DNA of 64,000 nucleotides, from assembly GCA_964520425.1 (NCBI GenBank), contig CAZFMX010000001.1, forward strand, positions 1 to 64,000, written 5' to 3'. The first letter of the stretch is position 1, and each line of letters begins with the position of its first letter. Below, piece after piece: positions 53,591 through 62,876 of the stretch. The position numbers were made by a program, and so were the translations under genes. The notes under the pieces were generated by a model. It was not told the DNA's origin, searched no databases, and worked only from the letters and a program-made list of their open reading frames with translations. This DNA comes from JAFGFY01 sp964520425 (lineage in GTDB: Bacteria; Desulfobacterota; DSM-4660; Desulfatiglandales; HGW-15).

Positions 53591-55000
53591 ATGAAGCTGG
53601 TACAGAAAATAACACTTGGCAATACCCTCGGCATTATCTCTATCATCCTGATAGGCGCTTTTTCCTATCATGAAATTGATCTAATTCTTGCCAAGTTACG
53701 TTTTGTTGAAATAGCCGACAGTCTTAACGCCTCTTTTCTAAGGATGAGGCTTTCAGAAAAGAATTATTTTCTCTATAAAGATCGCTCCGAACTTTCATCG
53801 ATAAAAAATGATCTGGAAGTAAGCCGTGTAACGGCTGAGAAACTGAGTCCAGATATAATCAAAGCCATCGGCGAGCAAAACTGGAATAAACTTGAATTAT
53901 ATCTCAACAAATATGAGCAAGAAATTGACGAGTTGGGAGAGAATAATAAAACGGCGCTGGATATGCAAATGAAAGTCCGGGACTCTGGACGGAACTTGAG
54001 GCTCTTTTCGGAGAATATGATCAGCCTTGAGAGAAAAAGGATTAATGAAATTCTGTCTGCTTCAAAAAAGACATTACTGGTTTTCTCCTGCTTTATTATT
54101 TTTGTGGCCATAACGATCTCCTATCTTTTTTCTTCAAGAATGTTCAAGAATCTTCACCGCATAGGAAAAACGGCAAAAGCAATATCTGCCGGGAACTTCA
54201 TGAAAATACAACGGAATATACCCGACAATGAGCTGGGCTCCGTCATGAAGGCAATCAATACTATGTGTGAAGAACTTGAGACTCGCCATGAGCAACTTAT
54301 TCAATCAAAGAAACTGGCATCTTTAGGCATACTCACCTCCGGCGTAGCACACGAGCTTGGCAACCCGCTAAATAACATATCCATGGTTGCCGAGACTTAC
54401 TTAGAGCTCTATGATCGTATTCCAAACGAAGATAAAATAGAATATATGAAAACGATCCAGGAGGAAAGTGAGAGAATCAGGAAGATTGTTCAGGATCTTC
54501 TGGACTTCTCAAGACCCAAAAAGGCTAATTTCAAAGTTGCGAATATTAATAGCGTCATAAAAAATTCTCTCAAACTGGTCCAGGGTACGCTTGACATTTC
54601 AAGAATCAAGACTCAACTGGATCTTAAAGAAAACCTTCCTACCGTTTTTATCGATGAAGACAGGATCATGGAAGTAATGGTTAATTTACTAAACAATGCC
54701 ATTCAGGCCATGCCTTCAGGGGGAACTTGTTTCATTCGTACGAAGCTCCCAAATAATCAAAAGAATATCATCATAGAAGTCAAAGATACCGGCGAAGGAA
54801 TTCCCCAAGAGCTAATCTCTCATATCTTTGACCCTTTTTTCAGCACCAAGGAGGCGGAGGGAACGGGATTGGGTCTGTCTATCAGTTACGGTATTGTAAG
54901 AACACATAAAGGAAAAATGGAAGTGAGGAGTAAAGTGGGAGTCGGAACAACTTTTATTATAGAATTACCTATTCATAGGAAAAGGGGGGAACGGAGATGA
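53591..55000 (+). CDS. membrane sensor histidine kinase
   Basis: A 469 aa kinase: an N-terminal helix (about 8-28), a helical extracytoplasmic sensor region (about 30-155, four-helix-bundle-like), a second helix (about 158-178), HAMP, then the phospho-histidine in SGVAHELGNPLNNISM and an ATPase domain (NLLNNAIQAM, DTGEGIPQELISHIFDPFFSTK, GTGLGLSISYGI). It shares the 4-base ATGA with the next receiver gene. Cognate regulator: the receiver at 54997. Confidence 0.92.
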   Translation: MKLVQKITLGNTLGIISIILIGAFSYHEIDLILAKLRFVEIADSLNASFLRMRLSEKNYFLYKDRSELSSIKNDLEVSRVTAEKLSPDIIKAIGEQNWNKLELYLNKYEQEIDELGENNKTALDMQMKVRDSGRNLRLFSENMISLERKRINEILSASKKTLLVFSCFIIFVAITISYLFSSRMFKNLHRIGKTAKAISAGNFMKIQRNIPDNELGSVMKAINTMCEELETRHEQLIQSKKLASLGILTSGVAHELGNPLNNISMVAETYLELYDRIPNEDKIEYMKTIQEESERIRKIVQDLLDFSRPKKANFKVANINSVIKNSLKLVQGTLDISRIKTQLDLKENLPTVFIDEDRIMEVMVNLLNNAIQAMPSGGTCFIRTKLPNNQKNIIIEVKDTGEGIPQELISHIFDPFFSTKEAEGTGLGLSISYGIVRTHKGKMEVRSKVGVGTTFIIELPIHRKRGERR

Positions 55001-55362
55001 ATGAATATAGAATCATGGTGATCGATGATGAAAACATTGTCGGCAAGATGATCAAGACTGTTTTTGAACCGGACGGATATACCGTGGAGACTTTTCTGGA
55101 TGCAAAACCGGCGCTCGCAAGATTAAAGGAAGAAAAATTTGATGTCGTCATTACAGATCTGAAAATGAAGGATATTGACGGCATGGAGGTCCTGAGAATC
55201 ATCAAAAAGGAATTACCGAAAGTCAAAGTGATAATGATTACCGCTTTTGCAAGTATGGATGCCTCCATCGAAGCATTTAGAGCGCATGTAGATGATTTTT
55301 TTCCAAAGCCGGTAAAAATATCAGAATTGAAAGCCTGTGTTAAGAAACTACTGACTGGTTGA
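54997..55362 (+). CDS. response regulator receiver protein
   Basis: A 121 aa single receiver domain: IMVIDDENIVGKMIKTVFE, acceptor aspartate in VVITDLKMKDIDGME, threonine in IMITAFA and lysine in FFPKPVKISE. It overlaps the kinase stop by 4 bp, the classic coupling of a cognate pair. No output domain, so the response must pass through protein contacts, possibly to the neighbouring exporter or kinase-like proteins. Confidence 0.92.
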   Translation: MNEYRIMVIDDENIVGKMIKTVFEPDGYTVETFLDAKPALARLKEEKFDVVITDLKMKDIDGMEVLRIIKKELPKVKVIMITAFASMDASIEAFRAHVDDFFPKPVKISELKACVKKLLTG

Positions 55363-55499
55363 CAATAAATATTACAAACATCGGGATCAGGCATTCATTC
55401 TTGACAGAATTGAAGAAACAAGTGAAAGCGACTTTACAGGGCCACAAAATGTACAGGGCGCCAAACTGCTGGCGGTTTCATTTCTATGTTTGAAAGACA

Positions 55500-56009
55500 A
55501 TGAAAGTAAAGAAAGGATTTCCTCCCATAGCTGAAGAAACAGCAACGGTACTGATTTTGGGCTCAATGCCTGGTGAGGAATCGTTGAGGAAGAAGGAATA
55601 TTACGGACACCCAAGAAATGCTTTCTGGAGAATTATGGCTACTCTGTTTGGATTTGATTCTTCGATGAAATACGAAGAAAGAATAAAAGTTTTGTTGAAG
55701 AACAGAATAGCACTATGGGATGTAATGCGATTTTGCGAAAGGAAAGGCAGTCTTGATATCAATATAAAGAATAAAACGGTAATTGAAAATGACTTTGATT
55801 CTTTCTTCAATAGTCATCCAAATATAGTGCATGTTTATTTTAATGGTGTAAAGGCAGAAAAGGAATACTTTAAAAGGGTATTACCCAAGCTATCAAGATC
55901 AAAACGTAATATAAATTATGGCCGGCTTCCATCAACAAGTCCTGCTATGACTCAATTATCGCTCAAGGCCAAGATATTAGAATGGTCAAAGATTAAGAAA
56001 AAAACATAA
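55500..56009 (+). CDS. DNA-deoxyinosine glycosylase-type uracil-DNA glycosylase superfamily protein
   Basis: A 169 aa enzyme of the UDG superfamily (family 6, hypoxanthine-DNA glycosylase type), removing deaminated bases. Motif 1 LILGSMPGEESLRKKEYYGHPRNAFW includes the GSMPG loop, and the C-terminal loop RLPSTSPAM is the family signature; LWDVMRFCER lies between. Slightly more AT-rich than its neighbours, which might hint at transfer. No operon partner. Confidence 0.9.
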   Translation: MKVKKGFPPIAEETATVLILGSMPGEESLRKKEYYGHPRNAFWRIMATLFGFDSSMKYEERIKVLLKNRIALWDVMRFCERKGSLDINIKNKTVIENDFDSFFNSHPNIVHVYFNGVKAEKEYFKRVLPKLSRSKRNINYGRLPSTSPAMTQLSLKAKILEWSKIKKKT

Positions 56010-56082
56010 CGTCGTTGTTTCACACAGACCGCTTGTACTTCACGTCCTATGAGCAACCCGTTAGGCTAGGAGGGTAACTATT

Positions 56083-56265
56083 ATGATTACAACCATTCGT
56101 GAAACCGACTACGTACTCAACAAGGTTGATGGTAGCGTAAGTATCAAAAAAATTCTCGATTATGCGCAGTGCAATGTGGGTAAATGGCTCTCAGATCCAG
56201 TTCTCTTCGATCTATCAAATGCTACTATCTCGCCTAATCGGTCTTTCAAGGTTCGCCACATTTAA
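56083..56265 (+). CDS. short hypothetical protein, probably truncated
   Basis: A 60-codon frame with a strong ribosome site (AGGAGGG 12 bp upstream). The first 50 residues look like a real N-terminus of a small alpha/beta protein (TDYVLNKVDGSVSIKKILDY, VLFDLSNATI). The sequence then ends abruptly in a stop. This may be the front of a STAS-like protein whose end has been lost by frameshift. Family not recognised with certainty. Confidence 0.4.
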   Translation: MITTIRETDYVLNKVDGSVSIKKILDYAQCNVGKWLSDPVLFDLSNATISPNRSFKVRHI

Positions 56266-56638
56266 TCTGTTAGTAAACCTTAATGGCATGCATTGCATGC
56301 CCGTTCATTTCTCGTTATTATCGGAACACCCACTTCCCTCCTTTCCCAGACACTGCGTTTGACAAAAGGAGCATCGTTCCGTATGTCAAAAAAGAATGAC
56401 CAGAGAATAGCCAACAACCTCAGATACTTATATCCGTTTGAATTCGGCAGTTTTCTGCCAAATCTCAGATTGCAGAATAAGTGATACTCTACTGCCAATG
56501 CCTTGAATTCCTTCCAGTTTTTCCTTGAATTGAATGACACAATGTGGCACTTATATCAAATCGTGTTTATGTTAGGATGACTTTTAGGAAGGAAGGCTTC
56601 ATTAGCGGCTTAAAGTTTTTCTTTTGTTCGGAGTTTCC
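56266..56638. other. intergenic region, nothing recognised
   Basis: About 370 bp with only unconvincing frames on both strands. The end contains the motif CACAATGTGGCA (56538-56549), also present before the SQR-like gene, about 100 bp upstream of the kinase start. Confidence 0.4.
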
Positions 56639-58354
56639 ATGAAAATACTCCAATTGAAAAAGCTGTATGTACCTGCCTATTCCATTGTCGCCGTAGTGCT
56701 TCTGTTGTTCGTGCTTATCAGCGTGTCCACATACCGCAATCTGAATCGGGACAAAACGAGGGCCCTGGAATTCGTCCATCGCCAGGCGCTGTCGTTGATA
56801 CGCACACTGGAAATCGGTGTAAAGGTTGGAATGAATCAGTCTTATAACAAAGAGGATCCCGAACTTATAGGAAGACTGATTCATGAAGAGGGAAAGGATG
56901 AAGAGATTGACTATATCTATTTAACGGATGACCAAGGCAACATTCTTTATCATTCCGATCCCTCACAGGAAGGAAGACGTTCCGATCTTAACTCGCCATT
57001 AGAAAGCAAGGATCAAATTCAAAGCCGATTCAGAGAGTTTACAAATGGCTCCAGCGTGTATGAATTGACCAAGTGTTTTTTACCTTTTAATAAATCTGCT
57101 CCTCAGTCAAAATGCGACCATACTCTTGTTCTAGCTATGAAGATGAACGCCTATGAAGAGGCGCGCCAAACTGATTTCCATCATGCCTTGATTATGGCTG
57201 GTATTGTTGTGACCTTGGGTTCTGCAGTACTCTTTTTTGTGTTCGTTATCCAGAACTATTATCTGGTGAGGGGGACACTTAAAGAGACTCAAGACTATAC
57301 CAGGCAAGTCGTGGCCAACATGGCCAACGGTCTGCTGAGCATTAATCCTCAGGGAAGGGTCGTCTCTTACAATCTCTTGGCCTTGGAGTTGCTCGGTATT
57401 GAAGAATCTGAGGCCCGGGGAATGGACTTGAACAAGTATCTTGATTTCCAGATGAGCGGCATTGATGAAACCCTTACTCAATGTTACTCCGTTCTGGAGC
57501 GGGAGATCCATCATCAAAAAGGATCAGGTGAAGTGGTTCCCTTGGCATTAAGCGTATCACCGATCTTGGATGAGAACGAGAAGTGTAAAGCGGCCGTGAT
57601 CGTGCTTCGGGATTTGAGGGAAATCAAAAGATTGGAGGAAAAGGTCAAGCGTACGGAAAAACTTGCTGCGATCGGAAAACTCGCAGCCGGTGTAGCCCAT
57701 GAGATTCGAAATCCCTTAGGTTCGGTCCGGGGTTTTGCACAGTTTTTGAGCCATTCCCTGAAAGACCATCCACAAGAACGAGAATACTCTGAGACCATGG
57801 TCAAAGAAGTGGATAGAATCGACAGGGTCGTCACAGACCTTCTCACCTTTGCCCGGCCTTTAGAAGCACGATTGGCTCCTGTGGATGTAAACGGATTGGT
57901 GGAGCACACATTACGATTGGTGCACGCAGATGCCCAGAATCGAGGGATCGAAATACGCAGAGCCATTTCATCTGGTCTAAGAGAGATTCTTTTGGATGAT
58001 ACACAGATGACACAAGCCCTCCTCAACCTTTTACTCAATGCCATACAAGCCATAGAGACCGAAGGCAACATCGAAGTGGGCGCGAACCTGGATGAACATG
58101 GCACACACCTCAATATCTGGGTCGAAAGCGATGGCCCCAGTATCCCACCTGGGCAAAGGGAGAGAATCTTCGATCCTTTTTTCACGACCCGAAAAAAAGG
58201 AACGGGACTGGGATTGGCCATTGTCCACAAGATCGCGGAAAATCATGGGGGTGAAATCTTGTTAGAGAGCCCTCTTTCTGATAAAGATCGTGGATGCCGC
58301 TTTACCATCGCCATCCCGATAGACGCAGATATCACGGATTCTCAAACATCTTAA
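56639..58354 (+). CDS. ZraS/AtoS-like membrane sensor histidine kinase
   Basis: A 571 aa kinase: helix near 10-30, a periplasmic sensor domain (about 35-170), a second helix near 185-210, a PAS domain (about 220-330), and the core with phospho-histidine in AAGVAHEIRNPLGSVRGF and ATPase motifs (NLLLNAIQAI, FDPFFTTRKKGTGLGLAIVHKI). This layout is that of ZraS/AtoS-type kinases paired with sigma-54 regulators, and the next gene is exactly such a regulator. CGGAG before ATG 56639 fixes the start. Confidence 0.92.
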   Translation: MKILQLKKLYVPAYSIVAVVLLLFVLISVSTYRNLNRDKTRALEFVHRQALSLIRTLEIGVKVGMNQSYNKEDPELIGRLIHEEGKDEEIDYIYLTDDQGNILYHSDPSQEGRRSDLNSPLESKDQIQSRFREFTNGSSVYELTKCFLPFNKSAPQSKCDHTLVLAMKMNAYEEARQTDFHHALIMAGIVVTLGSAVLFFVFVIQNYYLVRGTLKETQDYTRQVVANMANGLLSINPQGRVVSYNLLALELLGIEESEARGMDLNKYLDFQMSGIDETLTQCYSVLEREIHHQKGSGEVVPLALSVSPILDENEKCKAAVIVLRDLREIKRLEEKVKRTEKLAAIGKLAAGVAHEIRNPLGSVRGFAQFLSHSLKDHPQEREYSETMVKEVDRIDRVVTDLLTFARPLEARLAPVDVNGLVEHTLRLVHADAQNRGIEIRRAISSGLREILLDDTQMTQALLNLLLNAIQAIETEGNIEVGANLDEHGTHLNIWVESDGPSIPPGQRERIFDPFFTTRKKGTGLGLAIVHKIAENHGGEILLESPLSDKDRGCRFTIAIPIDADITDSQTS

Positions 58355-58380
58355 ACCAGGAAATGGACGCCGGAGAGCAA

Positions 58381-59736
58381 ATGAAAAAGAAGATTCTGGT
58401 CGTAGACGATGAACTCGCACACAGGCAAATGCTTGACGCCGTCCTCTCTAAAGAGGGGTATGAGGTCCGTAAGGCTGATGACGGGGAGTCGGCCATTGCC
58501 GCAGTGGAAGAGCAGTTTTATGACCTTATTCTTATGGATATCCGTATGAGCCGTGTTGGGGGCATAGAGGCCCTGGAGAAAATCAAAGAAATCAGCCCGG
58601 GAATCCCTATTATTATCATGACCGCCTATGCATCCGTGAGTACGGCCATTGACGCCTTAAAGAAAGGAGCCTTCGATTATCTGACAAAGCCGCTCGATAT
58701 TGAAGAGCTGAAGATTCTGGTCAACAAGGCCCTGCGGCACCATCAACTGGAGCAAGAGAATCTGATTCTCAAAGAACAATTGGGCAACCGATTTGATTTC
58801 TCAAACATCATCGGCAGAAGCGCTGCCATGCGGGAACTATTTGAGACTATAGCACTGGTAGCACCGACAGATGCTACTGTGCTGATCACCGGTGGGAGCG
58901 GGACGGGAAAGGAACTTATTGCCAATGCCATCCATCAGAACAGCCCGCGGCGGGATCGGCCCTTTATCAAGGTAAACTGCGCAACCCTGCCTGAAACCCT
59001 TCTGGAAAGCGAACTTTTCGGTCACGAAAAAGGGGCCTTCACTGGCGCGGTTGCTCGAAAAAGGGGTCGTTTTCATTTAGCCCATACCGGTTCCATCTTC
59101 TTGGACGAAATCGCCGAGATGACAACGGTGACCCAAGCAAAGATCCTTCGCGTGCTTCAGGAACGCCAGTTTGAATCCCTGGGGAGTTCGCATACCGTGG
59201 AGGTCGACACTCGGGTGATTGCGGCTACAAATAGAAACCTTGAAGAAGATATTCGTGAAGGTCGGTTTCGAGAGGACCTCTATTACCGACTGAATGTCGT
59301 CACCCTAGAAATTCCGCCACTTCATGAACGCCGAGAGGATATCCCCTTGCTGTCGGAGTTCTTTCGAAAACAATACGCGGAAAAGAACCAGCGCCTTATC
59401 AAGGGATTTAATCCGCGTGCCATGGACCTGCTCATGCGCTACGAATGGCCCGGTAATGTCCGGGAATTAGAGAATGTGGTGGAGCGAGCCGTGATTATGG
59501 CTCGGGGCGACATGATCACTCCTACAGAATTCCCGGATGTCTTGAAAGACCTGGATCCCGAAATTTCAGAGATTGAGGTCGATTTAACACCCGGCAGATC
59601 TCTCAAAGAGGTTGAAAAAGAGATGATCATCAGGACTCTTGAGGAGACGGGTGGCAACCGTACTCACGCGGCTGAAATCCTTGGCATTAGCCGCCGTACA
59701 CTACAGCTTAAACTCAAAGACTATCAGATCAAATGA
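58381..59736 (+). CDS. sigma-54-dependent response regulator (ZraR/AtoC type)
   Basis: A 451 aa NtrC-family regulator. Receiver with D53 in ILMDIRMSRVGG and lysine in LTKPLDIEE; AAA+ domain with Walker A GGSGTGKE, an intact GAFTGA loop and Walker B FLDEIAEM; C-terminal Fis-type HTH (THAAEILGISRRTLQLKLK). It should be phosphorylated by the upstream kinase and activate sigma-54 RNA polymerase. A consensus sigma-54 promoter lies 260 bp after its stop, in front of the Met-rich lipoprotein gene, the obvious target. GGAG precedes ATG 58381. Confidence 0.95.
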   Translation: MKKKILVVDDELAHRQMLDAVLSKEGYEVRKADDGESAIAAVEEQFYDLILMDIRMSRVGGIEALEKIKEISPGIPIIIMTAYASVSTAIDALKKGAFDYLTKPLDIEELKILVNKALRHHQLEQENLILKEQLGNRFDFSNIIGRSAAMRELFETIALVAPTDATVLITGGSGTGKELIANAIHQNSPRRDRPFIKVNCATLPETLLESELFGHEKGAFTGAVARKRGRFHLAHTGSIFLDEIAEMTTVTQAKILRVLQERQFESLGSSHTVEVDTRVIAATNRNLEEDIREGRFREDLYYRLNVVTLEIPPLHERREDIPLLSEFFRKQYAEKNQRLIKGFNPRAMDLLMRYEWPGNVRELENVVERAVIMARGDMITPTEFPDVLKDLDPEISEIEVDLTPGRSLKEVEKEMIIRTLEETGGNRTHAAEILGISRRTLQLKLKDYQIK

Positions 59737-60076
59737 TTGCCCATTCTCTCATCGTTTACCATTCAATAATCTTCTCATAGACCATTCCCGACAAGTGCAA
59801 AAAATTTTCGCATCCAGTTCCAATCTGATCGGATACAAGCGCGAAATAATTTTGCGGCTGAGAAAAAAGCACAAGAGAATGTGATTCAATGCCTTACGCC
59901 GGTGACAAAAGGGATTTCCGATGAGTCTAGTGAATTCAAAGGGTTACGTTAGATAAGCCAATGGTATCCAGATGCAAAATATCCTTCAATTGATCCTGGC
60001 ACACGCCTTGCTTTGAAACATTCACAGAACACATTACCCGCTGTATATCAAGATTATTATTCAAGGGAGAAATTTG
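59737..60076. other. intergenic control region before the lipoprotein gene
   Basis: About 340 bp without a gene. It separates the regulator from the Met-rich lipoprotein gene, contains the sigma-54 promoter at 59997-60012 and has room for the enhancer sites of the regulator at 58381. Confidence 0.55.
59997..60012 (+). promoter_or_regulatory. sigma-54 promoter
   Basis: TGGCACACGCCTTGCT matches the -24/-12 consensus TGGCAC-N5-TTGCT at every key base, with GG and GC 10 bases apart. It is about 65 bp upstream of the lipoprotein ATG. Confidence 0.85.
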
Positions 60077-61339
60077 ATGAAAACAAGACGATTGGGCATG
60101 GGACAGTCTCATGTAAAAAAGGCAATGAAGCACGAGAAGATTACACGGGATTTTCATCTGAAAACTATGTTGGGATTAATGCTGGTCACCCTATTGGTGG
60201 TTGGATGCAGTGGTGAGGGCGGTGGCCTCGTCGGTGGCGACGGGAGTTCTTCGGAAGCCTTACTCCAGGGGATATTTATGGACAGTGCGGTCGAGGGGCT
60301 GGAGTATGAGACTGAAACCCAATTCGGTGTGACCGATCATGACGGGACTTTCATGTACATGGAAGGAGAAACCGTCATGTTTCACGTTGGAGATATCGTA
60401 TTGGGAGAGGCTCATGCTCAATCCATGATGACACCGATCGATCTGGTAAATGGCGCCATGGATGAAACCCATCCCATGGTCATCAACATGGCCCGGTTTA
60501 TTCAGACCCTGGATGAGGACATGGATCCTGAAAACGGGATTACCATTACCGAAGAGATGAGGACCGCAATGATCGGCCACATGATAGATTTCAATATGGA
60601 CCCAGACTTATTTGAGTATGATCCTGATGTTCAGATGTTCATGCATACGCTCAACGGGATGCATTCATCGGGTTCCATGAGAATGATGGTGTCCGCCGAA
60701 AACGCGAAGTGGCACCTCCATATTACGATAATGGGGATGATGGACTTTGTGACGGCTGGAAGGTTTTTGGACAGTTCAGTTGAGGGACTTGAATATCAGA
60801 CTCAAATGCATTTTGGTGTGACGGATCAAAACGGTACCTTTATATACATGGAAGGAGAGACTGTCATGTTTCACGTCGGGGATATTGTATTGGGAGAGGC
60901 CCATGCTCAATCCATAATGACGCCGATCGATCTGGTGGATGGCGCCACGGATGAAACCCATCCCATGGTCATCAACATGGCCCGGTTCCTTCAGACCCTG
61001 GATGAGGACATGGATTCCGAAAACGGGATTACTATTACCGACGAAGTGAGGGCCGTGATGGTCGGTCACATGATTGATTTTGATATGGCCCCGGACCTTT
61101 TTGAGTATGATCCTGATGTTCAGCTGTTTTTGGATACGCTCAATGGAGTCTTTTCATCGGGTCCCATGAGAATGATGGTGTCCGCTGAAGATGCTCAGGA
61201 TCACTTGCGTAAGACAATGGAGGAGATGATGTCGGACGATTCTGGGATGATGGACGATGAAAACATGATGGATGGTAACAGCGGCATGACTACGAGTGAT
61301 ACCGATTCAATGGCGGGTGACATGAATCTGATGGGTTAA
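60077..61339 (+). CDS. Met-rich lipoprotein with a duplicated domain
   Basis: A 420 aa exported protein. The signal helix ends in a lipobox-like LVVGC (C44), followed by a Gly/Ser linker. Two copies of a ~190-residue domain (about 60-245 and 245-395) are nearly identical over long blocks: AVEGLEYET or SVEGLEYQT, GVTDHDGTF or GVTDQNGTF, MEGETVMFHVGDIVLGEAHAQ, MARFIQTLDEDMD. Methionine is very frequent, especially in the tail (MMDDENMMDG). Known: Met-rich envelope proteins often bind Cu(I) or Ag(I); here metal binding is inferred. TTG 60074 precedes ATG 60077, which has AGGGAGA upstream. Driven by the sigma-54 promoter at 59997. Confidence 0.8.
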   Translation: MKTRRLGMGQSHVKKAMKHEKITRDFHLKTMLGLMLVTLLVVGCSGEGGGLVGGDGSSSEALLQGIFMDSAVEGLEYETETQFGVTDHDGTFMYMEGETVMFHVGDIVLGEAHAQSMMTPIDLVNGAMDETHPMVINMARFIQTLDEDMDPENGITITEEMRTAMIGHMIDFNMDPDLFEYDPDVQMFMHTLNGMHSSGSMRMMVSAENAKWHLHITIMGMMDFVTAGRFLDSSVEGLEYQTQMHFGVTDQNGTFIYMEGETVMFHVGDIVLGEAHAQSIMTPIDLVDGATDETHPMVINMARFLQTLDEDMDSENGITITDEVRAVMVGHMIDFDMAPDLFEYDPDVQLFLDTLNGVFSSGPMRMMVSAEDAQDHLRKTMEEMMSDDSGMMDDENMMDGNSGMTTSDTDSMAGDMNLMG

Positions 61340-61430
61340 AAGGCGGATATATTCAACTGTTTCCTACTAAAACTCGTTCTTGTATACCCACAATAATAAA
61401 ACTAAACATGAGAAAAAGGAGGTTTTTAAG

Positions 61431-61904
61431 ATGAAAAAGACATTGGGAATCATATGTGGCGGAGTGCTTATTCTTCTCGTCCTTTCCGGTATCTCATTCG
61501 CCGGAACGAACGGAGATCATATGGGAGATGGGATGACGGGGGGCAGTTCCCCGCGAATGGACCAAATCAGTGGAAACGGGGAAGGCGACCATTCTCATGG
61601 CGCCCATCAGCAACACCAGATGCAAACCATGGGTCAGAACATGTCTGATCCCGATATTCACAATGAAATCATGGACCGGAAGATGAAGGAATCGGATTTA
61701 ATGAATAAAGAGATCGATTTAAAACCACAAACCGTTTGCCCAGTCATGGGGGGCAAAATAGATAAGAATGTTTACGTTGATTACCAAGGGCAGCGAGTCT
61801 ATTTCTGTTGTTCGAGCTGCAAGGCAGCATTTCTTAAAGAACCGGAAAAATACATGAAGAAACTTGCGGAAGAGAAGGTGTTATTGGAGAAGTCCACGCA
61901 GTAG
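61431..61904 (+). CDS. secreted YHS-domain protein
   Basis: A 157 aa protein. Signal peptide about 1-24 (ending SFAG). A low-complexity Gly/His/Met region (GDHSHGAHQQHQMQTMGQNM) follows. A YHS domain spans about 105-155: TVCPVMGGKIDKNVYVDYQG and VYFCCSSCKAAFLKEPEKYM. YHS domains coordinate transition metals via the Cys pairs and occur in copper and silver handling proteins. AAAGGAGG before ATG 61431 fixes the start. It follows the Met-rich lipoprotein by 91 bp, probably in the same operon. Copper or similar metal binding is inferred. Confidence 0.87.
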   Translation: MKKTLGIICGGVLILLVLSGISFAGTNGDHMGDGMTGGSSPRMDQISGNGEGDHSHGAHQQHQMQTMGQNMSDPDIHNEIMDRKMKESDLMNKEIDLKPQTVCPVMGGKIDKNVYVDYQGQRVYFCCSSCKAAFLKEPEKYMKKLAEEKVLLEKSTQ

Positions 61905-62109
61905 GACTGTCCCGCAGTGTGAAGAGGAATGTGCCCTTATTCATCTTTGAGAGCACTTCATATTCCAATGAGTTGATGAATGGTGTACTTGCTATCACCT
62001 CCCATGGTGAGTGGAGGCACAAAGGGAAAGAACCGGATACCTACCATCTCAGCCTTGCGTGGTTTCTTGGCCCCTGACTCGAAAGCATTAGGCGATCAAT
62101 CCTGATTTT
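61905..62109. other. convergent intergenic region
   Basis: About 200 bp between two converging genes. No clear terminator with T-run was found. Confidence 0.3.
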
Positions 62110-62694
62110 CTATTCCTCTTTCAACCGATCCTCCATTTCCTGAGCGATATCGATCATTTTTACATCACCACTTGTGGTATAATCGCCTATTTTTATTTCG
62201 GTTATCTCACGCAAAGATTTGATAACGGCGTCTATCTTTCGGCCCTGTTCTTCTATCACCTCCAAGGCCTCCAGGATATCTCCATTTGAGGTGGCTTTTT
62301 GGGAATGCCTGGTTTTCCCGCCAATGATCATATTGGCATTAAGAAGGTGATGGGATAGGGTGACCATAAGCTTTCTAATGGTCTCTAATGCGAGTCTCTT
62401 TTTCTCGTTTTCATACTCGGAGGCGATCAGCCTCTTTTTTCTGTCAATAATTGTGGCTGAAAGAAGTCCAATAAAGCCACCGAAAACGGTAAAGGCGATG
62501 GCCATAGGAAACATCGACGGCTCTAAAGCCAAAATCGAATATATGCTCAGATCATCCCAATATGCATGAATTCCGTTATATTCATGCCCAGGCATAAAAG
62601 TGTACACCAGCATGGTGAAGGGATGAAGAATGAGAAAGCCGCCAGCCATTCCCAAGAGAACAAACAATACTTTTCCTTTGTTGATTTTCGACAT
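62110..62694 (-). CDS. membrane protein with histidine-kinase dimerisation helix but no ATPase domain
   Basis: A 194 aa protein: two hydrophobic helices (about 10-30 and 60-85), then a coiled region with a kinase-like phospho-acceptor helix (KLMVTLSHHLLNANMIIGG). It ends shortly after this helix pair; the ATP-binding domain is missing, and no remnant follows downstream. It may act as a phosphotransfer or sensing partner. Start ATG 62694 gives a normal membrane topology; a longer reading begins at 62787. Confidence 0.62.
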   Translation of the reverse strand: MSKINKGKVLFVLLGMAGGFLILHPFTMLVYTFMPGHEYNGIHAYWDDLSIYSILALEPSMFPMAIAFTVFGGFIGLLSATIIDRKKRLIASEYENEKKRLALETIRKLMVTLSHHLLNANMIIGGKTRHSQKATSNGDILEALEVIEEQGRKIDAVIKSLREITEIKIGDYTTSGDVKMIDIAQEMEDRLKEE

Positions 62695-62876
62695 AAGGTT
62701 TCTCTGGTGGTAAATGTTAAGGAATATCAACGTATTATATCTTAAAATGACGAAGCCTGAAAGGCTTGGCAAGGCAATTGAGCGCATTGTATGCTAAAAT
62801 CGGCATGAAGTACATTTCAAATGACTGAAATTCCAAAGATAGATAAATATTTCCATGTGAGGGAGGACTATTAACC

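Noticed and set aside
57514..58230. 238-codon minus-strand frame
   Set aside because: Opposite the ATPase part of the histidine kinase at 56639; no recognisable domain.
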